Both the position numbers and the translations under genes were made by a program. The notes beneath the pieces are model-generated. The model searched no databases. It saw nothing but the letters and a program-made list of their open reading frames with translations, and was not told the DNA's origin. A DNA stretch of 64,000 bases from [Clostridium] saccharolyticum WM1 (GTDB taxonomy: Bacteria; Bacillota; Clostridia; Lachnospirales; Lachnospiraceae), in the NCBI RefSeq assembly GCF_000144625.1, contig NC_014376.1, positions 2,294,001 through 2,358,000 of the forward strand. The letters are read 5' to 3'. Every line of letters starts with the position of its first letter. Positions within the stretch are counted from its first letter, which is position 1. Shown piece by piece: positions 9,894-18,800 of the stretch.

Positions 9894-10924
9894 TATTTTT
9901 TTCGCCCTTCCCGCTGTGCTCTGACAGCAATCAGTTCTCCCGCCACGCTGATGGCGATCTCAGCCGGTGTTTCTGCATAGATCTCCAGACCGATAGGGCT
10001 GTGACAGCTGTCTATTTGTTCTCTGGAAACGCCGTCTGCCATGAGTTTTTCAGCCAGAGTTTCCAGTTTCCTGCGGCTGCCAATCACACCGATATAGCAG
10101 GCGCTTTTCGTAAGGACTTGTCTTTGAACCAAATAATCCGACTGGTGTCCTCTGGTCATAACACAAATATAATCACATTCTCTTATTTGAAGGTAATCAA
10201 AAATCCGTTCATAATCCCCAGCAATGGTCTTCTCTGCCTGGGGAAACAGTTTTTCATTGGCAAATTCCGGCCGGTCATCAAAAACAGTACACCGGAATCC
10301 AACATGCTCCAGAACCGGTACCAATTCCTGCGCCACATGTCCGCCTCCGAAAATATAGACACTGCCGGCCCTGACCAGAGGTTCGCAGTAATACTTACGT
10401 TCACCAAAGTTTTTCTGTACCGCTTTATTCTGAAGAAGACATTTCCTTTCTTCTTCTGTAATTCCTTTTATTCCTGCAAATCCCGCTGATTTGCACCAGA
10501 TGCCCAACCCCCAAGTGGATTCATTGGTAATATCCATAATAAGCCAGCTGTCCTCATCCTTATCATAGGCTTCTTCTATCTTCCTGCACAAGTCCTTGAA
10601 TTCCTGGTTCTCATGATCCAGATACTGGAAGTAAACCACCACATCACCACCGCAGATCATACCCAGATCAGCTACCTGTTCTTTTCCCAGTACAAAGCTG
10701 TGGATATAGGAGGACTTTTCCTCAATCGCTTTTTGAGACCTCTGTATGGACCGGTATTCCACCGCTCCCCCTCCGATGGTACCTTCCGTGGTTCCGTCCC
10801 GTCTTACCAGCATATGAGATCCTGCACCTCTGGGAGTGGATCCGGAACTTGCAATAATGGTTACCAAAACCCCCTCTTCGCCCTTTTCCATTGTTTCCAA
10901 AACCGCTTTAAACAGCTTCCTCAT
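9893..10924 (-). CDS. xdhC: XdhC/CoxI-family molybdoenzyme maturation factor
   Basis: 343 residues. The N-terminal XdhC/CoxI domain shows S-G-S-T-P-R-G-A-G, E-G-T-I-G-G-G-A-V-E and M-I-C-G-G-D-V. The C-terminal Rossmann domain starts at Y-I-F-G-G-G-H-V-A and ends with the conserved C-H-S-P-I-G-L and T-P-A-E-I-A-I-S segment. XdhC binds molybdenum cofactor and promotes its sulfuration before insertion into xanthine-dehydrogenase-type hydroxylases. No such hydroxylase is in the window. It is the first gene of the operon, with AAGGGGG before the ATG, and lies behind the ModE-like palindrome. Confidence 0.88.
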   Translation of the reverse strand: MRKLFKAVLETMEKGEEGVLVTIIASSGSTPRGAGSHMLVRRDGTTEGTIGGGAVEYRSIQRSQKAIEEKSSYIHSFVLGKEQVADLGMICGGDVVVYFQYLDHENQEFKDLCRKIEEAYDKDEDSWLIMDITNESTWGLGIWCKSAGFAGIKGITEEERKCLLQNKAVQKNFGERKYYCEPLVRAGSVYIFGGGHVAQELVPVLEHVGFRCTVFDDRPEFANEKLFPQAEKTIAGDYERIFDYLQIRECDYICVMTRGHQSDYLVQRQVLTKSACYIGVIGSRRKLETLAEKLMADGVSREQIDSCHSPIGLEIYAETPAEIAISVAGELIAVRAQREGRKK

Positions 10925-11008
10925 TCCAATACCCCCTTAAAATATTTCATAAACAGTTCTTCTGATTTTTTATATAACTCTTTACCATGCTTAAGAACCG
11001 CTGCTTTT

Positions 11009-11034
11009 CCGTTATATTTTCAAATATATAACGG
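11009..11034 (-). promoter_or_regulatory. ModE-box-like operator palindrome
   Basis: CCGTTATAT (11009-11017), 8-base spacer, ATATAACGG (11026-11034): perfect 9-base arms. It resembles the ModE operator form CGTTATAT-N-ATATAACG known from molybdate-responsive promoters. It begins 8 bases past the -10 box, so a bound protein would cover the transcription start, as a repressor would. Confidence 0.6.
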
Positions 11035-11042
11035 CATTCATT

Positions 11043-11071
11043 ATTATAATCCTTTTTCCAGAATTTGTAAA
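11043..11071 (-). promoter_or_regulatory. Sigma-A promoter of the xdhC / ABC importer operon
   Basis: On the minus strand, TTTACA (11071-11066), 17 bases, TATAAT (11048-11043). Perfect -10 and good -35. It is about 120 bases upstream of xdhC. Confidence 0.7.
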
Positions 11072-11096
11072 CCATAGAAAAAGATTTTAAAAAAGA

Positions 11097-11146
11097 CTCC
11101 CGGATTGAAATTTAATCAAAACATCCATTAAATTTCAATCCGGGAG
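11097..11146 (-). terminator. Terminator of the SH3/NlpC gene
   Basis: 19-base perfect arms (11097-11115 and 11128-11146). On the minus strand the hairpin is followed by TCTTTTTT. It lies just after the stop of the NlpC gene and insulates the xdhC promoter. Confidence 0.85.
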
Positions 11147-11153
11147 CCTTACA

Positions 11154-12755
11154 TCAATCACCGATCATATTACGGATCTTTACCGGTGTCCGGTAATTCC
11201 ATGTAGATATTTTTATACCGCTCCGTCTGCTGGCTGCATGTACGATCTGGCCGTTTCCAATATACATGGCAACATGGTTGATCTTCCCTCCGCTGCTTGC
11301 GTAATAGATCAGATCCCCTGGTCTCATCTCTCCGGATTTCACAGCCTTGCCCATTCCTGCCTGAGCGCCGGAATAATGAGGCAGTCCAATGCCAAAGTGA
11401 GCGTAAACAGATAAAGTAAAGCCGGAACAGTCCGCCCCTTTTGTAAGGCTGGTTCCTCCCCACACATAAGGATTTCCCAAAAACTGCAGAGCATAATTTA
11501 CAATTTGAGTCCTGAGAGATGCCTGTGCATTGGCCTTCTCCTCCAACGGAGAAAACTTGATGGCCTCAGGCAGGGCATACCGCACATCAACATAATCTGT
11601 GGATACGAAAGCACTGCTGTTTTCCTCCAGCTCAATCTCTATCCAGCCATCAATCTGCTTTAATACAGGATACCGTTCGTTGTTGGATATCTGTGTCCAG
11701 ATCTTTGCATCCGTGGAAGGCTCGGTTCTGGCGTTTAACATATCTGTGTTAACAATCGCCATCAGCTCTGCTACCTGCAGGGCTTCATCCTTTGCCGCAG
11801 GTCCTGTGAGGATATAATCGGACTTTACATAGCCGGTGATATTACCGGACTGGATCTTATACCAGCCGTCATCCGTAGATTCCAGAATATTTCCTGCAGC
11901 TTTGCTGGGCATCTTTGCAATGACCTTGCCGTTTTCGTTCGGTTCATCTCGTACATTTAAATAATTATCCACATCGGAAATACCGATATTTTTATAGAGA
12001 TTAAACACCATTGCCTTTAAATCCAGCTTCCTGGCTTCATTTAGTCCGTATTCCAGTTTTACATAGTCAGAAGACAAATATCCGGCAGTAGTCTGTACCC
12101 AGCCTTCTGTCTGGTTTACCACCTCATACCGCTCATTTAATAGCGCCTGGCCTACTACGTCCGAACTGGTGGAAGGCTCCTTCCTGATGTTCATACTTTC
12201 GGTCTGGACCACCGCTCTCAGTTTTACGAAGTCCAATGCTTTTGCTTTTGCTTCTTCTCCAGTCAGGACATATTCGGAGTTAATGTATCCTTCAATTCCT
12301 CCGGAAGATATTTTATACCAGCCGGATTCCGTTTTTTCCAGAATGTCACAGGCGCTGTCACCCTGAAGCTTTCCGACCACATCTTCCTCGGTTCCCGGTG
12401 CTTTTCTCACGTTCAAATAGCCCGACACCTGGATAATTCCCAAATTTTTATAGGAATTTACTGTCTTCTCTTTTTCCTCTTTTTCTTTTACAGCCTGAGC
12501 CTCCGATTCAGCCTCCGACATGGAAGCTGCGGATTCTTCAGTCTTTTCCGCAAAGGCCTCCGATCCTGTGGCAAGGCCTGCCGGTTTCGCACCCATTTGT
12601 TTCTTCACAGCCATACCTGCGGCTGAAAGAACTGCAACACAAAGAACCGCTGCACCTCCCAGTGTCAATAATTTCTTATAATCATTCTGGCTGCGTTTCT
12701 TTCTGGCTTTATCCAGACGGATTATATAATCTTTTTTCTCATGATTGTTTTCCAT
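11154..12755 (-). CDS. Membrane-anchored SH3b / NlpC-P60 cell-wall hydrolase
   Basis: About 533 residues from the ATG at 12755 (GGAGAG 10 bases before; the upstream ATG 12773 sits directly on its Shine-Dalgarno). A basic N-terminus and one hydrophobic segment (about residues 28-50) form a signal anchor, followed by a Glu/Ser-rich linker. Four SH3b repeats follow, recognisable by Y-L-N-V-R-K/D, M-N-I-R-K and L-N-A-R-T motifs near residues 113, 190, 265 and 345. The C-terminal NlpC/P60 domain has the nucleophile in G-A-D-C-S-G-F and the His in K-I-N-H-V-A-M-Y. Expected to cut stem-peptide D-Glu-diamino-acid bonds in peptidoglycan. Monocistronic, with its own terminator. Confidence 0.9.
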   Translation of the reverse strand: MENNHEKKDYIIRLDKARKKRSQNDYKKLLTLGGAAVLCVAVLSAAGMAVKKQMGAKPAGLATGSEAFAEKTEESAASMSEAESEAQAVKEKEEKEKTVNSYKNLGIIQVSGYLNVRKAPGTEEDVVGKLQGDSACDILEKTESGWYKISSGGIEGYINSEYVLTGEEAKAKALDFVKLRAVVQTESMNIRKEPSTSSDVVGQALLNERYEVVNQTEGWVQTTAGYLSSDYVKLEYGLNEARKLDLKAMVFNLYKNIGISDVDNYLNVRDEPNENGKVIAKMPSKAAGNILESTDDGWYKIQSGNITGYVKSDYILTGPAAKDEALQVAELMAIVNTDMLNARTEPSTDAKIWTQISNNERYPVLKQIDGWIEIELEENSSAFVSTDYVDVRYALPEAIKFSPLEEKANAQASLRTQIVNYALQFLGNPYVWGGTSLTKGADCSGFTLSVYAHFGIGLPHYSGAQAGMGKAVKSGEMRPGDLIYYASSGGKINHVAMYIGNGQIVHAASRRSGIKISTWNYRTPVKIRNMIGD

Positions 12756-12957
12756 CCTGTATTTTCTCTCCATCTCCCTCTATTCTAGCGGAAAGCCGAT
12801 TCAGGCTATGAGCCTATCTGTCTAAGTATAGCATAAAATGTCATACTTTGCGATATTGGTCCTGCAAAAAATTATTAAGATTATGTTACAAACTATGAAA
12901 TAATCCATCCTAAGACACTTTAATAAATAAGATTCCGTACATTAATCAAGAAAAAGA

Positions 12958-12986
12958 ACCGGAAAAGCCTGTGAGGGGCTTCCGGT
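12958..12986 (-). terminator. Terminator of the TrpX-type ABC operon
   Basis: Arms ACCGGAAAAGCC (12958-12969) and GGCTTCCGGT (12977-12986). On the minus strand TTCTTTTTCTT follows. It sits 14 bases after the ATPase stop. Confidence 0.75.
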
Positions 12987-12999
12987 CCCGAATTTTTTC

Positions 13000-13797
13000 C
13001 TATTTCGCCAGTATCATTCTGTCATTGGAGAATTCCTCGCCGCTGGCCTCTTCAAACTTCTTTAAAAGGTCCTCCACTTCCAGCTTCTTTTTTTCTTCCC
13101 CTGCTATATCATATATAATGCGGCCTTCATGCATCATCACAAGCCGGTTGCCGATCTGGATGGCATCCTTCATGTTATGGGTGATCATGAGGGTGGTAAG
13201 ATTCTGTTCTTTCACAATCTCCTCAGTGATATCCAGTACCTTTCTGGCAGTCTTTGGATCAAGTGCAGCAGTATGTTCATCAAGCAGAAGAAGTTTTGGT
13301 TTCTTTAAGGTCGCCATGAGTAGTGTAAGAGCCTGTCTCTGGCCTCCGGAGAGAAGGCCCACCTTGTTGGTCATCCGGTCCTGAAGCCCAAGTCCAAGTT
13401 TTTTAAGAGCCTCATGGTAAAATGCTTTTTCATTGGTCCTGATCCCCCAGGCAAGTCCCCTTCCCTGACCCCTGCGGTAAGCCAGCGCCATATTTTCCTG
13501 AATTTCCATTCCGGCTGCGGTACCCATCATGGGATCCTGAAATACCCTTCCAATGTACTTGGCCCTCTTATACTCCGGATCCCTGGAAATATTAATACCA
13601 TCGATCTGGATTTTTCCGGAGTCAATGGGGTACACTCCTGCAATCATATTTAACATTGTGGATTTACCTGCACCATTTCCGCCGATTACAGTAACGAAAT
13701 CACCTTCATTTAAATGAAGGTCAATGCCATTCAAGGCTTTCTTTTCATTGATGGTATTTTTATTAAACGTTTTTCTCACATTCTTAATATCCAGCAC
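13000..13797 (-). CDS. ABC transporter ATPase (TrpZ-like)
   Basis: 265 residues from a GTG start preceded by GGAGGAG. Walker A G-G-N-G-A-G-K-S-T, signature L-S-G-G-Q-R-Q, Walker B L-L-L-L-D-E-H and switch His I-T-H-N-M are all present. It partners the permease whose stop is 3 bases upstream and the PF04392-type binding protein. Related systems in streptococci (TrpXYZ) are proposed to import tryptophan or other amino-acid-like compounds. No T-box leader is seen here, so the substrate is open. Confidence 0.88.
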   Translation of the reverse strand: MLDIKNVRKTFNKNTINEKKALNGIDLHLNEGDFVTVIGGNGAGKSTMLNMIAGVYPIDSGKIQIDGINISRDPEYKRAKYIGRVFQDPMMGTAAGMEIQENMALAYRRGQGRGLAWGIRTNEKAFYHEALKKLGLGLQDRMTNKVGLLSGGQRQALTLLMATLKKPKLLLLDEHTAALDPKTARKVLDITEEIVKEQNLTTLMITHNMKDAIQIGNRLVMMHEGRIIYDIAGEEKKKLEVEDLLKKFEEASGEEFSNDRMILAK

Positions 13798-13800
13798 GGT

Positions 13801-14718
13801 TTATTCTCCTCCCTCCGTATAAGCTTTCCTGATGCGCCATTTGTTTGCCATGACCGGTACGCAAAGTGCTACGGCTACAATCACAGCCGACAACAGCTTC
13901 ATATCGTTGGCATCCATGCCCATTCTCAAAACCACGGCACGGATTACAAAATATATCACGGAACCAACTACCGCCGATGTAAGCTTACTTCCGAAAGAGC
14001 GTAATTTCCCCATGAGTACGTCACCGATAACGATAGCTGCCAGGCCGATGACAATGGCACCCGTACCCATACCGATATCTGCATATTTTTGACTCTGGCA
14101 TACCAGTCCTCCGGAAAGCCCCACAAGACCGTTGCTGATGGCCAGGGCCAGAAGCTTCGTCCAATTGGTATTGACACCCTGAGCACGGATCATCGCCTGA
14201 TTATTCCCGGTCGCCCGCATGGCACTTCCGATTTCCGTTCCAAAGAACCAGTAAAGGAGCGCGATCATAATTATCGCCACCCCAATCCCAATGACCATAG
14301 CGGAAGCCTGTTTGCTTAATCCAGTTACCGCAACGAATTTAGACATAATCGTATCCGTTTTTAAAAGCGGTACATTGCTCTTTCCTCCCATGATGCGGAG
14401 ATTTATAGACCAAAGTCCGATCTGAGTCAGGATTCCGGCCAGAATCGCCGGTATCTCAAAGATTGTATGTAATAATCCGGTCACCCCTCCGGCCGCTATC
14501 CCGGCTATGGTCGCAGCCCCTAAGGCGATCCAGGGATCTACGTGAAAATTCAGTATCATGACCGCACATACGCAGCCGCCCATGGCAAAGCTGCCATCTA
14601 CCGTTAAATCAGCAATATCCAACAGTTTATAGGTAATATAAACCCCTAAAACCATGACCCCCCATAAAACTCCCTGAACAACTGCATCCTGAAGGGATAC
14701 CAGTAAACCACTCATCAA
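13801..14718 (-). CDS. ABC transporter permease (BPD_transp_2 type, TrpY-like)
   Basis: 305 residues, eight or more hydrophobic segments. V-Y-I-T-Y-K-L-L-D-I-A-D-L-T-V-D-G is typical of this permease group, which is distantly related to the branched-chain amino acid and sugar permeases. Start ATG after GGAGGAAT. Second gene of the three-gene operon. Confidence 0.88.
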   Translation of the reverse strand: MMSGLLVSLQDAVVQGVLWGVMVLGVYITYKLLDIADLTVDGSFAMGGCVCAVMILNFHVDPWIALGAATIAGIAAGGVTGLLHTIFEIPAILAGILTQIGLWSINLRIMGGKSNVPLLKTDTIMSKFVAVTGLSKQASAMVIGIGVAIIMIALLYWFFGTEIGSAMRATGNNQAMIRAQGVNTNWTKLLALAISNGLVGLSGGLVCQSQKYADIGMGTGAIVIGLAAIVIGDVLMGKLRSFGSKLTSAVVGSVIYFVIRAVVLRMGMDANDMKLLSAVIVAVALCVPVMANKWRIRKAYTEGGE

Positions 14719-14935
14719 TCATTCCTCCGCGTGTTTTCTATTTTCATAGTTCCTGCCGATGTATTTTGGCAGGTCCACCCCGTTTTACGGGCGGAAAATT
14801 ATGCCCCTAAGGCGTACATAGGCATAAATGCCTTACATAAAAAATGAAAGCCACATTCTTTATGTAAAGCATCTATGGATAGCAGGCGGCCAGTCATACA
14901 GGCACCGCCTGCCGCTCATTGCTGTTTCAATCCGC

Positions 14936-15973
14936 CTATTTAAGGCCGGAAACATCGATTCCAAGGATTTTGGCTGTTTCCTCATTGACAGTCAGCTTGC
15001 ACTTATCTGCAGGAAGGTATTCAATAGGCATCTTTGAGATGTCTGCACCGTCTTTTAAGATTTTTACTGCCTGCTGTCCCGTTAAGTAACCAAGTTCATA
15101 ATAGTCAATACCATATGTAGCAAGTCCGCCGGCATTAACCATGCCTTCTTCACCGCAGATCACAGGGATCCCGTTTTCATTGGCTACCATACTTACCGTT
15201 GCCATACCTGCGGCAATGGTATTATCCGTAGGTGCATAAAGGGCATTTACCTTGCCAACCATGGAGGTAACAACTGTCTGGATTTCATTGGAATTGGATA
15301 CGGTGTAATCCACTGCAGTCATGCCTTCTGCTTCAATGGCTTCTTTTGCCATCTTTGCCTGGATCTCAGAGTTGGACTCTGCGGAGCAGTAAAGGATTCC
15401 TACGGTTTTAGCATCAGGAAGGATCTTTTTTAACAGGGAAATCTGTTCTTTGACCGGAGTCAAATCAGAGGTGCCGCTTACATTTCCTCCCGGATTATCA
15501 TTGCTTTCTACCAAATCTGATGATGCAGGGTCAGTGACCGCTGTCACCAGGACCGGGATATCGCTTGTAGCTCCTGCAACGGCCTGTGCTGCCGGTGTTG
15601 CAATGGCAAGAATCAAATCGTCTTTATCATTGACCAGCTTGCTGGCAATGGTCTGGCATGTAGGCTGGTCGCCGGATGCATTCTGCTGGTCAACCGTATA
15701 GTTAATACCTGCATCATCAAGGGCCTGGATAAACCCTTTATTGGACGCATCCAGAGCCGCATGCTGCACAAGCTGGAGAACACCGATTTTATACTGTTTT
15801 CCGTCTGCAGTTTTATCTGCCGTGGATTCTGCTGCTTCACTTGTCTTCGCTTCTGACGTAGTGGTCTCCGGTGCCCCTGTTGTAGTATCCGGGGCTTTAC
15901 TGCCGCATGCCGTTAAAGACATCATCATGGCCCCGGCAACCACCAGTGATAATACTTTTGATGTTTTTTTCAT
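14936..15973 (-). CDS. ABC transporter substrate-binding lipoprotein (TrpX-like, PF04392 type)
   Basis: About 345 residues. Start ATG 15973 after GAGGAGAG. Signal peptide with lipobox L-T-A-C (about Cys24), then a Thr/Ser/Glu-rich linker, then the two-lobed fold with K-I-G-V-L-Q-L-V-Q-H-A-A-L-D and the D-D-L-I-L-A-I-A-T-P-A-A-Q region typical of the family. It is the first gene of the operon. A 217-base spacer to the permease contains an 8-base GC-rich hairpin (14882-14889 / 14905-14912) without T-run, which may stabilise the binding-protein message. Confidence 0.88.
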   Translation of the reverse strand: MKKTSKVLSLVVAGAMMMSLTACGSKAPDTTTGAPETTTSEAKTSEAAESTADKTADGKQYKIGVLQLVQHAALDASNKGFIQALDDAGINYTVDQQNASGDQPTCQTIASKLVNDKDDLILAIATPAAQAVAGATSDIPVLVTAVTDPASSDLVESNDNPGGNVSGTSDLTPVKEQISLLKKILPDAKTVGILYCSAESNSEIQAKMAKEAIEAEGMTAVDYTVSNSNEIQTVVTSMVGKVNALYAPTDNTIAAGMATVSMVANENGIPVICGEEGMVNAGGLATYGIDYYELGYLTGQQAVKILKDGADISKMPIEYLPADKCKLTVNEETAKILGIDVSGLK

Positions 15974-16026
15974 AATCTTCTCTCCTCTTCCTTCCAAAAT
16001 ATCGTCCTTTCTGGAACTTAATTCGT

Positions 16027-16055
16027 ATCATACTACAAAAAAGACATGCCGTCAA
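16027..16055 (-). promoter_or_regulatory. Sigma-A promoter of the TrpX-type operon
   Basis: Minus strand TTGACG (16055-16050), 17 bases, TATGAT (16032-16027), 54 bases before the start codon. The leader is too short for a T-box. Confidence 0.65.
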
Positions 16056-16154
16056 TTTTATTACTTTAATTTTATGTGTTTTTAAAGCGTTAAAGTGCAT
16101 TTTTGTGAAAAATGACGGTTTCAAAACCCGCATCTGCTGTCTTATCCATCAAAA

Positions 16155-16182
16155 AAACCAGAGAATATAAATTCTCCGGTTT
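16155..16182 (-). terminator. Terminator of the yitT-family gene
   Basis: Arms AAACCAGAGAAT (16155-16166) and ATTCTCCGGTTT (16171-16182), one G-U pair. On the minus strand a run of seven T follows the stem. Lies 4 bases after the stop. Confidence 0.75.
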
Positions 16183-16185
16183 CTT

Positions 16186-17049
16186 TTAATTGGCCAGAAA
16201 GCCCTTACCTATAATCTCGCTGGAATTGGAAATCAGGATAAATGCAGTTGGCTCAACGGTCCGTATATAATTTTTAAGCTTAAGAGCCTGGGAGCGTTTC
16301 ATGGTCGTTAAGATGACTGTTTTCTTATGATGGCTGAAAGCGCCCTGTGCCTCATAAACCGTGGCACTCCGGTTTAATCCATGAATGATATATTCGCAGA
16401 TCGGTGCAGGATCATCACAGATGATGCTGAAGCACTTGCACAGGTTGATATTCTCAATGACATCACCGATAACAAGAGATTTTGCCATTAAGCCCAGGGA
16501 AGAAAATAATCCTGTCTCCGGCCCGAATACAAAATAGGCCATAATGACGCCCGTTACATCCACCAGCAAAAGCACTGTCCCTATATTAAGGCATGTGTAT
16601 CGCTTCAGTATCATGGCAATAATATCTGTTCCTCCGCTGGAAGCTCCTGTATTAAAAAGGATGGCAGAGCCAACACTTGGCAAAAGAATCGCAAAAATCA
16701 ATTCCAGAAGCGGTTCTCCTGTGAGAGGTCTTGTAATAGGATACAGCTTTTCTAACATATAGAGGAAAATGGACATCAGGATGCTGGCATAAACTGTCTT
16801 TATCCCAAAGTTCCGTCCCAGAAACAGAAAGCCTATTACCAAAAGAGCCGTGTTCACAATGTTTGTAAATTCACTGGCCGACCAATGGGTCAATGCACTG
16901 ATAACTGTTGCAAACCCTGTAACGCCTCCGAATGCAAAATTATTGGGGAATTTGAAAAAATAGATCCCTACCACCATAATCCAGATGCTGAAGGTAATCA
17001 TTCCATACTCCGCAAGCGTTCTCAGTGTTTTGTTTTCTATCTGCTTCAT
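16186..17049 (-). CDS. YitT family membrane protein (DUF161 + DUF2179)
   Basis: 287 residues. Five or six transmembrane segments fill residues 10-190 (G-G-V-T-G-F-A-T-V and T-G-A-S-S-G-G-T-D-I-I-A repeats of the DUF161 type), and the C-terminal soluble DUF2179 domain (from about 205) has G-R/L-N-R-S-A-T-V-Y-E-A-Q-G-A-F. The family is widespread in Firmicutes and its function is not established. It stands alone between two unrelated genes. Confidence 0.88.
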   Translation of the reverse strand: MKQIENKTLRTLAEYGMITFSIWIMVVGIYFFKFPNNFAFGGVTGFATVISALTHWSASEFTNIVNTALLVIGFLFLGRNFGIKTVYASILMSIFLYMLEKLYPITRPLTGEPLLELIFAILLPSVGSAILFNTGASSGGTDIIAMILKRYTCLNIGTVLLLVDVTGVIMAYFVFGPETGLFSSLGLMAKSLVIGDVIENINLCKCFSIICDDPAPICEYIIHGLNRSATVYEAQGAFSHHKKTVILTTMKRSQALKLKNYIRTVEPTAFILISNSSEIIGKGFLAN

Positions 17050-17195
17050 GACTGTTTATCTGTCCCCCTCCGGCTCTTTCCGCCGGTTCCGTATGTTTTT
17101 GAGTGAATACATAACTTCCCTTCACTCCCACTCGAATATACCTCAAAGGGGCCATAATTACAAACACCAATCCATCTGACATTCTCACAGTCTTT

Positions 17196-18713
17196 TTATT
17201 GTGAACAAGAGATAAATCCAACGCTGGCCAGGAACCGTACGAATCCTCTCCGTCCCTGTTCGTTGCATTTATAAACGCCCGAGTCCTCCAGCACCCGTTC
17301 AAATACAAGGCCTACTTCCTTCTTTAAAATTTCCTCCACATTTTCTTTTGTCACTTTCTCGTATTTCCTTAGAAATTCCTCCGCCCAATCTCCATGCTTT
17401 TCTATGGCTTTTACATCTCTGATATTTTTACCTTCCACAAGACATTGGGCCAGAAGGTTCAGCTCCTCCTTAAGCCTTGAAGGCAGAACTGCCAATCCCA
17501 TAACTTCAATTAATCCGATATTTTCTTTCTTGATGTGGTGAAGCTCCTGATGGGGATGGTAAACACCAAGAGGGAATTCCTCTGTTGTAATGTTGTTTCT
17601 TAAAACCAGATCCAGTTCGTAAACGCCATCACGCATTCTGGCTATTGGGGTAATGGTGTTATGAGGCTCTCCTTCCGTTTCTGCAAAAATAAAGAACTCT
17701 TCATCTGAATAAGCCCTCCAGGCATCCAAAACCTTAGTTCCCAGATCTATCAATTTCTCCGGATTCTTGCTTCTGATACGCAGCACTGACATGGGCCACT
17801 TTACGATCCCGGCTTCTACGCCGTCAAAGCCCTGGAACCTGAAATAAGCCTCAACGGGAGACTTTGCCATGGCAAAATCATAATTCCCTCCCTGAAAATG
17901 ATCATGGGAAAGAATGGAGCCGCCCACAATGGGCAGATCCGCATTGGAGCCTAGAAAATAATGCGGAAACAACCTGACAAAATCGAACAATTTCACAAAG
18001 GTATCTCTCTCAATTTTCATAGGGATATGCTTTCCGTTGAAAACAATACAATGTTCCTTATAATAAACATAAGGGGAATACTGAAACCCCCATTGGCTGT
18101 TATTGATGGTAAGCCGGATGACCCTGTGATTGTTTCTGGCCGGATGGTTGGTCCTCCCAGCATAACCTTCATTCTCCATACAAAGCTGACACTTTGGATA
18201 GCCGCTTTGCTTTGCCAGCTTTGCCGCCGCAATGGCCTTTGGATCCTTCTCCGGCTTTGATAAGTTTACTGTAATGTCCAGATCTCCATATTTGGTAGAT
18301 GTCACCCACCGCATGTCCTTTTTGATCCGGTAGCGTCTGATATAATCGGAATCCTGGCTCAGCTTATAATAATATCCGGTTGCCGCCTGAGGTGACTGGC
18401 TATGGTACAGCTGCCAGAATGTCTTTTCTATTTCGCTGGGTCTGGGCATCAGACAATTCATCAGCTTTGTATCAAACAGATCCCGGTATGTAACACTGTC
18501 TTCCTCTATAATCCCGGTCTGGCAGGCATAATCAAGCAATTCCTGCAAAACCTCTTCCAGCTCTATTTCCCCAAATTCTCCAGATTGTTCCTCATACTCG
18601 TCCATCATCATTACATCGAGGATCTGGTTTAAGGCGTAATACCGGTCTGTTTCCCCGATCAAGCCTGTGTCAAGTCCATACTGTACCAGTTTCTTAATTG
18701 CCTCATCAATCAT
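17196..18713 (-). CDS. galT: UDP-glucose--hexose-1-phosphate uridylyltransferase (class II)
   Basis: 505 residues, the length of the Firmicutes class II GalT rather than the ~350-residue class I enzyme. It exchanges UMP between UDP-glucose and galactose-1-phosphate in the Leloir pathway. Visible: P-A-R-N-N-H-R-V-I-R, the nucleotidyl-transfer histidines in G-G-S-I-L-S-H-D-H-F-Q-G-G, and C-x2-C at Q-L-C-M. The N-terminal 60 residues are helical and charged, as in relatives. No galK or galE is adjacent. Confidence 0.93.
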   Translation of the reverse strand: MIDEAIKKLVQYGLDTGLIGETDRYYALNQILDVMMMDEYEEQSGEFGEIELEEVLQELLDYACQTGIIEEDSVTYRDLFDTKLMNCLMPRPSEIEKTFWQLYHSQSPQAATGYYYKLSQDSDYIRRYRIKKDMRWVTSTKYGDLDITVNLSKPEKDPKAIAAAKLAKQSGYPKCQLCMENEGYAGRTNHPARNNHRVIRLTINNSQWGFQYSPYVYYKEHCIVFNGKHIPMKIERDTFVKLFDFVRLFPHYFLGSNADLPIVGGSILSHDHFQGGNYDFAMAKSPVEAYFRFQGFDGVEAGIVKWPMSVLRIRSKNPEKLIDLGTKVLDAWRAYSDEEFFIFAETEGEPHNTITPIARMRDGVYELDLVLRNNITTEEFPLGVYHPHQELHHIKKENIGLIEVMGLAVLPSRLKEELNLLAQCLVEGKNIRDVKAIEKHGDWAEEFLRKYEKVTKENVEEILKKEVGLVFERVLEDSGVYKCNEQGRRGFVRFLASVGFISCSQ

Positions 18714-18800
18714 TGTGGTATTCCTCCTGGTTTTTTCTCCTAATTGCCTATCTCATTATACCTTTCCTGTTGTAGCAAAACAATACGATATATTTTGATA

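Noticed and set aside
9734..10489. 251-codon rightward frame
   Set aside because: Antisense to the well-supported xdhC and NTPase genes; composition rich in Phe/Ser/His as expected of a shadow.
14882..14912. Hairpin between binding-protein and permease genes as a full terminator
   Set aside because: Strong 8-base arms but no T-run on the minus strand; more likely an RNA-stability or partial read-through structure.
15998..16185. Possible T-box leader for the TrpX-type operon
   Set aside because: The leader from the predicted promoter is only about 45 bases and lacks the T-box core.
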